Assembly: GCA_030751095.1 (NCBI GenBank)
Contig: JASMGX010000006.1
Coordinates: forward strand, 1 to 40,180
DNA: 40,180 bases
Direction: 5' to 3'
Source: Pirellulales bacterium
GTDB lineage: Bacteria > Planctomycetota > Planctomycetia > Pirellulales > UBA7805
A program made the position numbers and the translations under genes. Numbering within the stretch: position 1 is the first letter of the stretch; every line of letters begins with the position of its first letter. The notes under the pieces are model-generated. The model saw only the letters and a list, made by a program, of their open reading frames with translations. It was not told where the DNA came from and did no database searches. Positions 1 through 9,334 of this stretch are shown here, piece by piece.

Positions 1-308
1 CTAATGCGATAAGCATTTCCACACATGGGACAATCGACATCTTGATGTCTTCCTTGGAGTGTGGGCGCCATCGACCCGGTGGGGATCACAAACGCTTCGG
101 CTTCAAAGGTTCGAAACAGAAAGGCGAGGGCAAAGGCGATCACGACCGATTCCACGGTTTCCCGCACGCTTTTAGACGTAAGAAAATGGAGCACAATACC
201 ATGCTGTGTCGGCTCAGCCGGACCATGATGTGTCGACTCAGCCGATTGCTTGGCGGACTGGTCCACTTTGCGGTGTTTTGCGGGCCGTCGGGAGCGGTGT
301 TTGATCAT
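1..308 (-). CDS. lepB: Signal peptidase I, N-terminal part (truncated by window edge)
   Basis: Reverse-strand reading from ATG at 308 gives MIKHRSRRPAKHRKVDQSAKQSAESTHHGPAEPTQHGIVLHFLTSKSVRETVESVVIAFALAFLFRTFEAEAFVIPTGSMAPTLQGRHQDVDCPMCGNAYRI. It has a TM helix, the catalytic GSMAPTL motif, and the start of a CxxC zinc-ribbon insert. It is open to the window edge, so it is missing from the ORF track. Confidence 0.9.
   Translation of the reverse strand, partial: MIKHRSRRPAKHRKVDQSAKQSAESTHHGPAEPTQHGIVLHFLTSKSVRETVESVVIAFALAFLFRTFEAEAFVIPTGSMAPTLQGRHQDVDCPMCGNAYRI
198..245 (-). repeat. 24-bp in-frame tandem duplication inside the left-edge lepB
   Basis: accatgctgtgtcggctcagccgg / accatgatgtgtcgactcagccga, 21/24 identical; encodes SAESTHHG-PAEPTQHG on the minus strand. 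Confidence 0.93.
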
Positions 309-420
309 GAACAGTTTTTTAGAAGGGAATGAATTTTTGAATGGACTGGGAACCGGTTAATATACAGAATTCCGGCACCAGGGTGAACTTGAATCTCCGT
401 TTTCGATTCCTTGTCGCAAA

Positions 421-1782
421 TCACCGCCACCGCCACGGCTTTCCGAGAAGATCGGCCTCTTTGACGACTCCGTCCGGTCGCCCTTGCCTGCTATCGAGTG
501 ATACCGGGCTGTTATCTCCCAAAACAAAAAACTCATCGGCGCCCAATCGATACATTTTCATCTCTGTATCGGCAGCCACTGGCGGTCCCTGCGTGTAATA
601 GACATCGCGCAGGAGTCGCACATCTTTCAACTCGACCTCCAGCCCGCAGGCGCCGATTGCCAAGAGATCATCATCGGTCCTCTGCGGGCTACCCGGATCC
701 TTCGTCCTCTCCCCATCTGCCTGCCGCAGGGGCTGTTCGTAGTCGAACGACAAACAGGAAACGCCATCCATCGCCACTAGAAACTGCTTGTCGAGTGTTG
801 CCACTTCAAGAGTCGTTGGTGAATCCAGTTGGCCGGCCTGCCAAACAAACGCGCCAACTGATTTGTTGCCACAGAACAGCGTTCCGCGGCGGGAAGTTGT
901 ATCCATCCTCAGTAAAAACATCTTTCCACCTGCCGGCACTCGCACCGCCAGAACACCATCACCCCTCGCCTCTACGGTGGCTATGAGATACATATCTTCA
1001 ATATCATTGAGTTGCCGAGAGAGCGTCTGGTTGTACCCATAATTGTCAGAGAGTGCTCCCTCCTTGAAGTGCGACCCGACCCGTAACTGGCAGTGGTGGT
1101 ATCGCAACCAATCCAACTTCGAACACGACTCCTGCTCTGACAGCCCGGCAACCGCATGTGAGAGACGCTGATCTGGCCTATAGGCAAATCCTTCCGCTAC
1201 GGATTGCCAACCATTGGTCGGTTTTGCCGATCGCCAACGACGTGGCAGGGCAACATCACGAGATCTGTGGCGGGCATCGTGAATGACCAGAGCCATTGGT
1301 CGAAGGTCATTCCAGGTTTTTTTTTCGCGGACTCGGTCCACAAAAACATCGCCATCGCGAATCTCTACGATTTCACCCGGGAAACCAACTACACGTTTAA
1401 TGCACACTCCCCGCTGGAGCGCCGAATTGCGAAAAAGAATTGCCTCCCAACGGTTTGGCCGTCGCAATTGATAGGTCATTTTATCGATCAGTAAGCGGTC
1501 GCCACCACACAATGGCTCTGCTTTTGTCTCGTTTTCCCGATATCCACAATTTGGACAAATTGCAGTCTGGGGTAAAGGCGGAGTCGTAGCATCAAACGCA
1601 AACGGAAACCCACAGTCTTCACAAGTCAACTCGAAATGCGGACCGTAAAATGTTTCGGCCATCGAGGGACCAATAATATGGACCGGCATGATGAGCCCTT
1701 CCAGAACCCAGGCCCGCACCACCACACCTGCAAGCACGACACAGAACAGAACCAGTAGTATCCGTTGCCACATTTCGAGCAT
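421..1782 (-). CDS. lepB: Signal peptidase I with zinc-ribbon insert and long internal insertion
   Basis: GPSMAET (Ser), CEDCGF...CPNCGY, GDRLLIDK, IKRVVGFPGE (Lys region), GDNSPVSLDSR motifs; N-terminal TM helix. Confidence 0.88.
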   Translation of the reverse strand: MLEMWQRILLVLFCVVLAGVVVRAWVLEGLIMPVHIIGPSMAETFYGPHFELTCEDCGFPFAFDATTPPLPQTAICPNCGYRENETKAEPLCGGDRLLIDKMTYQLRRPNRWEAILFRNSALQRGVCIKRVVGFPGEIVEIRDGDVFVDRVREKKTWNDLRPMALVIHDARHRSRDVALPRRWRSAKPTNGWQSVAEGFAYRPDQRLSHAVAGLSEQESCSKLDWLRYHHCQLRVGSHFKEGALSDNYGYNQTLSRQLNDIEDMYLIATVEARGDGVLAVRVPAGGKMFLLRMDTTSRRGTLFCGNKSVGAFVWQAGQLDSPTTLEVATLDKQFLVAMDGVSCLSFDYEQPLRQADGERTKDPGSPQRTDDDLLAIGACGLEVELKDVRLLRDVYYTQGPPVAADTEMKMYRLGADEFFVLGDNSPVSLDSRQGRPDGVVKEADLLGKPWRWR

Positions 1783-1835
1783 CCATCATTGCGTGAAGAG
1801 AATGGACCGGGATCGTACCCAGCGTACTGCATTCA

Positions 1836-3266
1836 TCATCCAATTGGCAAATCCGCCCACGGAGAATGCCAGAGCGGGACTGCGGGAAAGAGAACTTCCG
1901 CATAGCGTCGTGCACTGGATGTCGACGCCGTGAGTTTTTCCGCAAGCAGGGCAGAAGAGGCATCGACAGATCCCAACAAGAGCCGCACCCACGTCTTTCG
2001 AGAGCAAACGAGGTTGTTTTCGCCTATTTTGCCAGACGTTAATTTTGCCCTGCGGCCGTAGAGAGAGAGTTGATAGTGACAATCGTCAATGGCCAATCCT
2101 ATTTCGATCGGCATTGCAATCTCGGCAGCGGCTGCTCGCTGACATAATTCCGGCCCCAGATAGTGGACCAAAACATCATGACGCGGAACACAGACCATAA
2201 CTCTCTTACGAATGAGCGCACGATTGCTTGGCGATGGTCCGTTAGCGGCTGTGATGATCGCATGCATTGGCTCGTCAAAAGAAGCATGCAGGCTGACACT
2301 ATTCCGGTCGCGTTCTATCGCATCGGAACAAATTCTGCTCACCAACCGTCTGCTAGCCGTCGGATGCCCGGGCTGCACCAACATTTCCAGTATCTGGTGG
2401 GCATGAACAACTGCGTAGCCAACAATACAATAATCTCGGCCTTCCTGACCCAATCGATCGTGACCCTCAATGACAACCATAATCTGATCAAAGGCGTGCC
2501 GGTTGACCAACCATCTCCAGTACGCCTCGCTCCGCTCCAAGTAGCCAAAACCAGATTGCGCATTGCTTTGGTAGATACGCATCAGCGCGGGCAATTCTAC
2601 TTGCCTCCAATGTCGAACACTAATTTCCTCGTGTCTTTGCCTGGAATCGGGCAACAGCGCTCGATGCTGCACGGATTCATCGCGAACACGAAACTCGGCC
2701 AAGATATCGCGTGGATCGGCTTCGGACATAACATGCTCTCCACACGGCATCCACAATCCATCAGAAAAGGTTTCCAAGTCTTCCAGATCACCAACACCAA
2801 AAAGTGCATGTTGCTGCGACATCACCTGCTCGGCAGACCGAAGTAATTCCTCAGCCAAACCGTAGCTATAAAATTCCGGCAAAAGGCTCAGACGACCAAC
2901 CCGACAAATCGTCCATTGAGATCTTCCAAAGAACATGGTTCGCCAATGAAGACCGATATGTCCAATAATCTGTTTGTGTTTCTTCAGCAGAAGTCGATCA
3001 CCGGGAACGTACCATGGTTCTTCGAGTTGGTGGCAAAATTCCCGCGAGGAAACTTGGCGCAGGCGCGCGCAGAGAAACTGCTCAATCGCTGCATGATCGC
3101 AGGCCTTTGCGGCCACAATCTGTAACGACCCGGGGACCGCACTACAAATGATCGACCGAGACGCTGCCGCGGATGCCGTCTCCATCGGCTGGAATCCTTT
3201 TGACGCGGCCTCAACGAGGCCCACCGTACCCCTACCCCCTTCCCCCTGCCCCCTTCCCTGACTCAT
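1836..3266 (-). CDS. GNAT-like N-acetyltransferase family protein (start uncertain)
   Basis: 476-aa ORF. The N-terminal half resembles a GNAT fold (IIGHIGLHWRTMFFG...VGRLSLLPEFYSYGLAEELLRSAEQ). The first ~27 residues are low complexity, so a downstream start is possible. Confidence 0.6.
   Translation of the reverse strand: MSQGRGQGEGGRGTVGLVEAASKGFQPMETASAAASRSIICSAVPGSLQIVAAKACDHAAIEQFLCARLRQVSSREFCHQLEEPWYVPGDRLLLKKHKQIIGHIGLHWRTMFFGRSQWTICRVGRLSLLPEFYSYGLAEELLRSAEQVMSQQHALFGVGDLEDLETFSDGLWMPCGEHVMSEADPRDILAEFRVRDESVQHRALLPDSRQRHEEISVRHWRQVELPALMRIYQSNAQSGFGYLERSEAYWRWLVNRHAFDQIMVVIEGHDRLGQEGRDYCIVGYAVVHAHQILEMLVQPGHPTASRRLVSRICSDAIERDRNSVSLHASFDEPMHAIITAANGPSPSNRALIRKRVMVCVPRHDVLVHYLGPELCQRAAAAEIAMPIEIGLAIDDCHYQLSLYGRRAKLTSGKIGENNLVCSRKTWVRLLLGSVDASSALLAEKLTASTSSARRYAEVLFPAVPLWHSPWADLPIG
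3229..3258 (-). other. Putative G-quadruplex-forming sequence
   Basis: Minus strand GGGAAGGGGGCAGGGGGAAGGGGGTAGGGG: five G-runs separated by 2-nt loops. Confidence 0.8.
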
Positions 3267-3384
3267 GCACTACCCGGCCAGAAGTGCAAACCGCAATACA
3301 AAGCAACCGATCAAGCGTGCCTAGGCAACGATTGCGACTCCATCCGATCGACACCGACCACCAGATCAGGCTACCTCATTCAAT

Positions 3385-5043
3385 CTACAGCGCTTTCGGC
3401 AAGATGTCCAGCATATAGTGCATCAACTGCGACTGCGGAAAAAGACAGAAGGCATAATCACGGGCAGACAAAATGGTATCGGCACGAAGCTGGGCCATTA
3501 TTTTTTCCTGCTGCGAATATAATTGCTGAGATCGTTCCGCCACAAACGACTGCAACTCTTCGTTGCTCCTGCTAATCTCTCGATGACGCGTATGTGCATT
3601 CTCAATATTTTTCGGAGTGTGAATCCAGCGGCGTTTGTTTTCAATCCAATCCCACCAACTCTGGAATTCGGCATCTGCAAACGCATGTCTCAAAAATCGG
3701 TCTGGATTGAACTTCAAGTCGCGCAAGAGCCTCTTGATCGATCGCAATTTCGATGCCAGAGACCCGGATTGGGAAAGCGGTAATTTTAAGGTTCCGGACA
3801 ACACCACATATTCTGGTGGGTTGATTCCAAAAAAGTGGTGCATGATGGAATCGGTAACCCGATCGTATTTACCACCACCAACACCATGAATGAACACATC
3901 ACTGCACAGAAGCCGTGCAAACATTGTCGTCATCAGGGCCCGTGGACGGATTCGGATTCCACGCCTTGATATATCGGCTAGCTGGCCCACCGCTGTTCCG
4001 GCATCGGCATCCGGTGTGATTGCTAGAGGAATTTCCAGACCCGCTCCATCGGCCAGTACTAACTCATCACCGCAAAGCCGACAAATGAGGCGGCGACGAC
4101 GAGGATTTTCTGCATCCCATATCCAATACGGTGCTTCAAGCCAACCGTTTTCCTCAACAAGGTTTGGCACAGGATGCTTCGCGCTCCGCAAATGGTGATC
4201 TTGCCGGTATTGGGTGACAGAGGCATTGTAGATTTCATGCAGGCGCGGAAGTTGAGCAAGCATGTGGGCAGTAAACCAGCGAAATGCCTCCGTCTCACAA
4301 CAATGACTCTGAGGAAGTTCTAGTGTCCGAAGTCCCCACTCGCCTTCCAGTTGATGACGCGCCTGAGAAAGACATAAACCGACATGCCTCTCTGAGCGGG
4401 ATCGCTCAAGGACCTTTTGCCAATACATACCGATACTAGGATCCGCAACTAGCGGTTTGATGGCTGCTGCAACGCGTGAACCAAAGCTGCGAAAAAGATT
4501 CTCATCCATGATCTCCCAGTCCTCATAGGGAACTGCAATGGGAACATCATCCAACGCAATCCTTTCAAGAATCGGAGCTTCTGGAGAACCTGTGGGAACT
4601 TTTAGCGATGTCGATTTGGGTACATCTGCATCAATTAAAAGATTGATCGCAACACCTCCCCGAGATGCTGCAAAAGCGCCCATGGCAAAGTTTTTTGCCC
4701 AGACACCGGGATGAAACAAATCTGGTTGATGGCCGGCAAAGATCAGTGGAGAAGAAGACCGCCAATGGGCATGATCGCCTGAAAGATTCCGGTAGGAGGA
4801 TGTATATGCAATCGCTGCGCGCAACATCTCTTCGCGACTCTGATCTGCCAAAGTGCGGAAGCGACAACCTTGAAAATCGTAGTCCTCCAATTGCCCATCA
4901 AACAAATAGGACTCTTCTCGTTGCCGGATGTTACCGGCCAGAACATCGCCAAATCGCTCTGCTGGCGGGCAGACTAATACCCCCTCATTGTGTGTGGGAA
5001 CCTGCAGCTTCCCACTGTAACATTTGCTGCTGGCAATCTTCAT
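3385..5043 (-). CDS. Conserved hypothetical protein, possible distant BshC-like protein
   Basis: Long ORF, 4-nt ATGA overlap with the upstream GT2 gene. FAGHQPDLFHPGVWAKNFA followed by NLLIDADVPKS is reminiscent of the BshC GQQxGLF...K...DHD layout; C-terminal coiled-coil-like segment. Confidence 0.55.
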   Translation of the reverse strand: MKIASSKCYSGKLQVPTHNEGVLVCPPAERFGDVLAGNIRQREESYLFDGQLEDYDFQGCRFRTLADQSREEMLRAAIAYTSSYRNLSGDHAHWRSSSPLIFAGHQPDLFHPGVWAKNFAMGAFAASRGGVAINLLIDADVPKSTSLKVPTGSPEAPILERIALDDVPIAVPYEDWEIMDENLFRSFGSRVAAAIKPLVADPSIGMYWQKVLERSRSERHVGLCLSQARHQLEGEWGLRTLELPQSHCCETEAFRWFTAHMLAQLPRLHEIYNASVTQYRQDHHLRSAKHPVPNLVEENGWLEAPYWIWDAENPRRRRLICRLCGDELVLADGAGLEIPLAITPDADAGTAVGQLADISRRGIRIRPRALMTTMFARLLCSDVFIHGVGGGKYDRVTDSIMHHFFGINPPEYVVLSGTLKLPLSQSGSLASKLRSIKRLLRDLKFNPDRFLRHAFADAEFQSWWDWIENKRRWIHTPKNIENAHTRHREISRSNEELQSFVAERSQQLYSQQEKIMAQLRADTILSARDYAFCLFPQSQLMHYMLDILPKAL

Positions 5044-5825
5044 CGTTGAGACTCTCCACATAACTGGGCCGTTTGATCAGGATCGGTCTGATCGGGCCCA
5101 CCGTCACGCACAACAGCATGCAGAGCCTCGTCCAACACCCGATGGTAATAATTCAGTCGGGTCCGACCATCATCCAGAGCGCCACCAAAAGAGCGTTCTT
5201 CTTCCAGGTAGACCAGGGGGATAGCCAGTTCCACAATGTTCATCTTGGCACATGCTGCGCGTACCCAAAGTTCCAAAGGCATGGCATAACCATTTTCGGT
5301 AGTCTTTAATTGTGGAAGACAAGCCACGCGATAAGATTTAAAGCCGCAAAAGACATCGGTTAAATCCAATTTCAGTTTGCGGTTAATTTTCTCCGTCAAT
5401 TGCCGATTGATGCTCTGTCGCTCTTTGGGAGCCGCAACATCCCCTGAAAAATTCTTTAAATAGCGGCTTCCGGAAACAATATCCGGCGGGATCGCGACCG
5501 AAGAGTCACGACAAACAGCAACAAACTCGGGTATCCTTTGTGGCTCATGCTGCCCATCGCAATCAATCGTGACCAGAACATCATAGTTGCCTTCGATACC
5601 AAACTGAAATGCACTCCGTAGAGCCGCACCATACCCCTGGTTTGTGGTATGCGTTACAACATGCACGCGTTTATTAAACGCTCTTAAACGGTGAGCGGTT
5701 GCATCGGTCGATCCATCATCAACGACCAATATGTCTTCGGCGTAGCGAGATACGCTCTGGAGAACCGACTGCACATATTTTTCTTCGTTGTATACGGGCA
5801 GAACTGTTAAAAAACGTAGAGGCAT
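5040..5825 (-). CDS. Glycosyltransferase family 2 (dolichol/polyprenol-phosphate mannosyltransferase-like)
   Basis: LTVLPVYNEEKYVQSVL...DILVVDDGSTDAT...VTIDCDGQHEP...GSRYLKN; start chosen at MPLRFL with an AGGA upstream. Confidence 0.88.
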   Translation of the reverse strand: MPLRFLTVLPVYNEEKYVQSVLQSVSRYAEDILVVDDGSTDATAHRLRAFNKRVHVVTHTTNQGYGAALRSAFQFGIEGNYDVLVTIDCDGQHEPQRIPEFVAVCRDSSVAIPPDIVSGSRYLKNFSGDVAAPKERQSINRQLTEKINRKLKLDLTDVFCGFKSYRVACLPQLKTTENGYAMPLELWVRAACAKMNIVELAIPLVYLEEERSFGGALDDGRTRLNYYHRVLDEALHAVVRDGGPDQTDPDQTAQLCGESQR

Positions 5826-6100
5826 CTCGATTCCTATCGGGCTGAAAAGCTTAGATACCATTCTAAGCTGGAAATAATTGAGCGAAAATAGGTTGCCCCG
5901 AATGAGCTAAAAATAATACCGACTGTAACGATTTTTCCGTCCAGAGATGCTCTATGTGCCATGCGACATCGGGAAAATGATGGTCCATCTATTCAGCAGC
6001 AGGCACTATTAAACCGCTCGGCACACATCCGGAGCAAAGAGCAATACGAAAGCATCCTGAGTGTCCGGCCGGAACAATGGCAACCCCCATCATCCACCGA

Positions 6101-6919
6101 TTAGGCTTGGTGCCCATCGAGTAGTCGACCCGGAGAGCCCATAATGTTGTAACCCGCATCGACATGCATTATTTCGCCGGTAATGCCACCGGCTGCATCG
6201 GACAACAAAAAAGCTCCCGAGTGACCCACCTCTTCGTGCGAAATATTGCGACCGAGCGGTGCCATCTTTTCATAGAGCAGCAACATGTCCTCTACCCCCG
6301 CTCCACGGCCTGCCAATGTACGGACGGGACCTGCACTGACCGCATTCACACGGACACCCTGCGCTCCAAGATCGTAGGCTAGATAGCGAACGGAAGCATC
6401 GAGCGCCGCCTTACAGATGCCCATCACATTGTAACCCGGTACTGCTTTTTCACCACCAAAATACGTCATCGTAAGAACGGCGGCATTTTCGGAAAGAATA
6501 CTCTTCGCCGCGTTGCAGACAGCAATCAAGCTGTACGCACTGATTTCCATGGCCATTTTAAAACCGTCTCTACTCGTTTCCACCGTATCCCGCTTGAGAT
6601 CGTCCAGGTTCGCAAAGGCAATCGAGTGCAACAAAAAATCGATTTTGCCAAATTCCTCTTTCGCGCGCTCCATGACCGCCTGGATATCTTCGTCCTTGCA
6701 AACATTCATCGGCACAAGAAATTTGGCCGCCTCACATTTGTCTGTCAACAAAGCTACACGACGACGATTGCGTTGTCGCTCATCGTCCGGTCGATCGGGA
6801 AGGTGGGAAAAACCACACTCGCCTCCCGCATCCATGATCTTCTCGGCAATGGCCCAGGCGATCGAATGATCGTTCGCCACGCCCAATATCAGACCCTTCT
6901 TACCGTCAAACAGGCCCAT
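6101..6919 (-). CDS. fabI: Enoyl-[acyl-carrier-protein] reductase (NADH)
   Basis: GLFDGKKGLILGVANDHSIAWAIA N-terminus, LLHSIAFA, TMTYFGGEKAVPGYNVMGICKAAL, HVDAGYNIMG. Confidence 0.93.
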   Translation of the reverse strand: MGLFDGKKGLILGVANDHSIAWAIAEKIMDAGGECGFSHLPDRPDDERQRNRRRVALLTDKCEAAKFLVPMNVCKDEDIQAVMERAKEEFGKIDFLLHSIAFANLDDLKRDTVETSRDGFKMAMEISAYSLIAVCNAAKSILSENAAVLTMTYFGGEKAVPGYNVMGICKAALDASVRYLAYDLGAQGVRVNAVSAGPVRTLAGRGAGVEDMLLLYEKMAPLGRNISHEEVGHSGAFLLSDAAGGITGEIMHVDAGYNIMGSPGRLLDGHQA

Positions 6920-7511
6920 CAGTTGTTCTCCTCTCCATTGACAAATATTTGCGCAATTCCGCTGACTGCAAGGAATCCCCTATCGGCCAGCGACCACAAT
7001 AACCGCTCCGGGCCGATCACTCAACGGACCCCGCCAGTGTTTGGCCCGCGCCACAGGTCCGCTCCAATCCCACGTTTGCAACATCCACGACATCCGAAGT
7101 TGGGCTCGAGTCGAAAAAATCGACACAAATCCAATTCAATCACACAACAAATGGTCCGTCAGTTTTTGATAGCGGTTGTATTTCTTTGAACCTCCTTCAG
7201 AAAAAACGCATTGGTAACAATGTGACGCCAATGCCGGAGAACACCAATGTCTTGCCCATCGCCCGGCCCAGTTTTTTGCAAACACGATACAAAATCCAAA
7301 ATCATCGGTAGTCCGAGACGGCGCTAAAGGCTTGACCAAAAATAATCGGCAAAAATGAATGCTTTCGATGCATCTGTTGCTAGCAAGCAAAGAGTGTCGG
7401 TTTCCGATGAGCGGCTATCCTTGCGTTGCTCCATATCGGGCACGGGGCTACAATCCTCAGGCTAGAGATTATGCCATCCTCTCTTGACGTCAAGGACGAC
7501 GAACGATCAGC

Positions 7512-8696
7512 ATGGAAGTCCCGATCATACCTACTGACGGGGACGAGAACTCCCCACTGACATCATTGCAACAACTCGAGTATGCCCGCGAGATTATTCG
7601 GCTCGAGGCTGGGGCACTCCTGCAGTTGGCGGACCGCATTGATGCCCAGTTTGTCCTGGCCATCTCACAAATCTACAACTGCCAAACTAATGTTATTGTC
7701 ACCGGTATGGGCAAGGCCGGGCTGGTTGGACAAAAGATTGCGGCTACCCTTGCATCGACCGGGACCCGCAGCCACTTTCTTAATCCCGCAGAAGCGTTCC
7801 ATGGTGATCTGGGGCGGATCCATCACGGCGACGTCGTGTTGGTATTGTCACAAAGTGGCCATACCGAGGAAATCGTGCGGCTACTCCCGTCTCTTGAAGA
7901 TCTGCGTGCTGCCGTGGTGGCCATTACAACCGATCGCAACAGTCCGCTAGGCCAAGCGGCAAACGTCGTACTGGAACTTGGGCCATTGCAGGAAGCGTGT
8001 TCCCTCGGTTTGGCACCTAGTACGAGCACAACAGCAATGTTGGCCCTTGGAGATGCCCTGGCGCTCGTAACGAGCAAGATGCGAGCCTTTAGGGCTGAAG
8101 ATTTTGCCCGTTTCCATCCGGGTGGCAGCTTGGGACGAAAACTGACCAAAGTCGAACAACTCATGCGGCCGGTTCGCGAATGTCGCTGGGCGGACCAAAC
8201 GGAGACTTTGAGAAGTGTTCTGAGCAAGTGCTGCATCGAGGGACGTCGCAGCGGTGCTGTAATGATTGTCGATTCTAAAAATCAGCTTAGTGGGGTCTTT
8301 ACCGATAGTGACCTCGCGAGACTCTTTGAGCGCCATCAGGAAAGCGCACTCGATCAACCCATTCATAACGTGATGAGCCGCCATCCAGTGACCGTTCCTT
8401 CTGGCTCCATGGTCAGTGATGCCGTAGCCATCATGGCCGAACGGAAATTGAGCGAACTGCCTGTTATTGATGATAGCGGAACACCGCTTGGTCTTCTCGA
8501 CATCACGGATCTGGTCAACCGCAACTTCGTAGACAAAGAATCCGCACAAACTCAGGACCATGTTGACCAGGCCGACACCACCAACCCAGGCTGCGTACCT
8601 TATCCCAAGCTATGCGCAGAATCGAAGGTCGAACGTGCGAGAGACACAGCGGATATTCCAGATTTTACAAAACGTAAAAAAAGGCGCTCTGGCTAA
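7512..8696 (+). CDS. kdsD: Arabinose-5-phosphate isomerase (KpsF/GutQ family; SIS plus two CBS domains)
   Basis: SIS domain VTGMGKAGLVGQKIAATLASTGT...HGDLGRIHHGDVVLVLSQSGHTEE, then two CBS repeats (MRPV.. and VMSRHPVTV..). Confidence 0.92.
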   Translation: MEVPIIPTDGDENSPLTSLQQLEYAREIIRLEAGALLQLADRIDAQFVLAISQIYNCQTNVIVTGMGKAGLVGQKIAATLASTGTRSHFLNPAEAFHGDLGRIHHGDVVLVLSQSGHTEEIVRLLPSLEDLRAAVVAITTDRNSPLGQAANVVLELGPLQEACSLGLAPSTSTTAMLALGDALALVTSKMRAFRAEDFARFHPGGSLGRKLTKVEQLMRPVRECRWADQTETLRSVLSKCCIEGRRSGAVMIVDSKNQLSGVFTDSDLARLFERHQESALDQPIHNVMSRHPVTVPSGSMVSDAVAIMAERKLSELPVIDDSGTPLGLLDITDLVNRNFVDKESAQTQDHVDQADTTNPGCVPYPKLCAESKVERARDTADIPDFTKRKKRRSG

Positions 8697-8725
8697 TCCT
8701 ACGCCACGTATCGCGATAGACAATC

Positions 8726-9256
8726 ATGCAAATTGAAGACCACTTTAAAAATATTTCACTCATCCTAAGCGACGTGGACGGTGTTCTTACCGACGGCGGA
8801 ATCCTTTTCGACAATGAAGGCATTGAAACAAAACAGTTTCACATTCAGGACGGCTTGGGGATCCAGCTTTGGCAAAGGGCCGGTCACCGCTTTGGCCTGG
8901 TCACTAGCCGCTCATCGCATGTCGTGCAACTTCGTGCTAATGAGTTGGGCATCGATATTGTGCGACAGGGATTTCAAGAAAAGCTTCCGGTCGTCCAAGA
9001 CATTATCGCCAAAGAAAATCTGACGGCGGAGCAGGTCTGCTATATCGGAGATGACCTGCCCGATTTAGCCGTTTTTAATTGCGTTGGATTAACAGCTACG
9101 GTGGCCGATGCGGCGCGCGATGTTCAACATGCCGCAATGGTTGTTTTAGATCGCTGTGGAGGTAAGGGTGCTATTCGTGAACTTCTCGAACGCATCTTGC
9201 GATCACAGGGCCGCTGGGAGGAATTGCTCCTTCGTTACACCAGAAAGGATGCCTGA
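8726..9256 (+). CDS. kdsC: 3-deoxy-D-manno-octulosonate 8-phosphate phosphatase (HAD, KdsC type)
   Basis: LILSDVDGVLTDGGI, GIQLWQRAGHRFGLVTSR, YIGDDLPDLAVFNCVGLTATVADA; directly downstream of kdsD. Confidence 0.92.
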   Translation: MQIEDHFKNISLILSDVDGVLTDGGILFDNEGIETKQFHIQDGLGIQLWQRAGHRFGLVTSRSSHVVQLRANELGIDIVRQGFQEKLPVVQDIIAKENLTAEQVCYIGDDLPDLAVFNCVGLTATVADAARDVQHAAMVVLDRCGGKGAIRELLERILRSQGRWEELLLRYTRKDA

Positions 9257-9334
9257 CCAAATCTTCTTTTACCATGATCCTGGCCATCTCATTAGCGCTT
9301 TCTACATTGCGTCCTGTCTAACTTTTGATCTCTT

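Noticed and set aside
42-332. 96-aa plus-strand ORF at the left edge
   Set aside because: The real gene is on the opposite strand (signal peptidase I).
2163-2846. 227-aa plus-strand ORF opposite the GNAT gene
   Set aside because: Antisense shadow ORF with no recognisable motif.
7191-7200. Strong SD-like sequence on the minus strand (CTGAAGGAGG)
   Set aside because: No ATG/GTG/TTG start at suitable spacing downstream on that strand; the surrounding 84-aa ORF reads through it and looks random.
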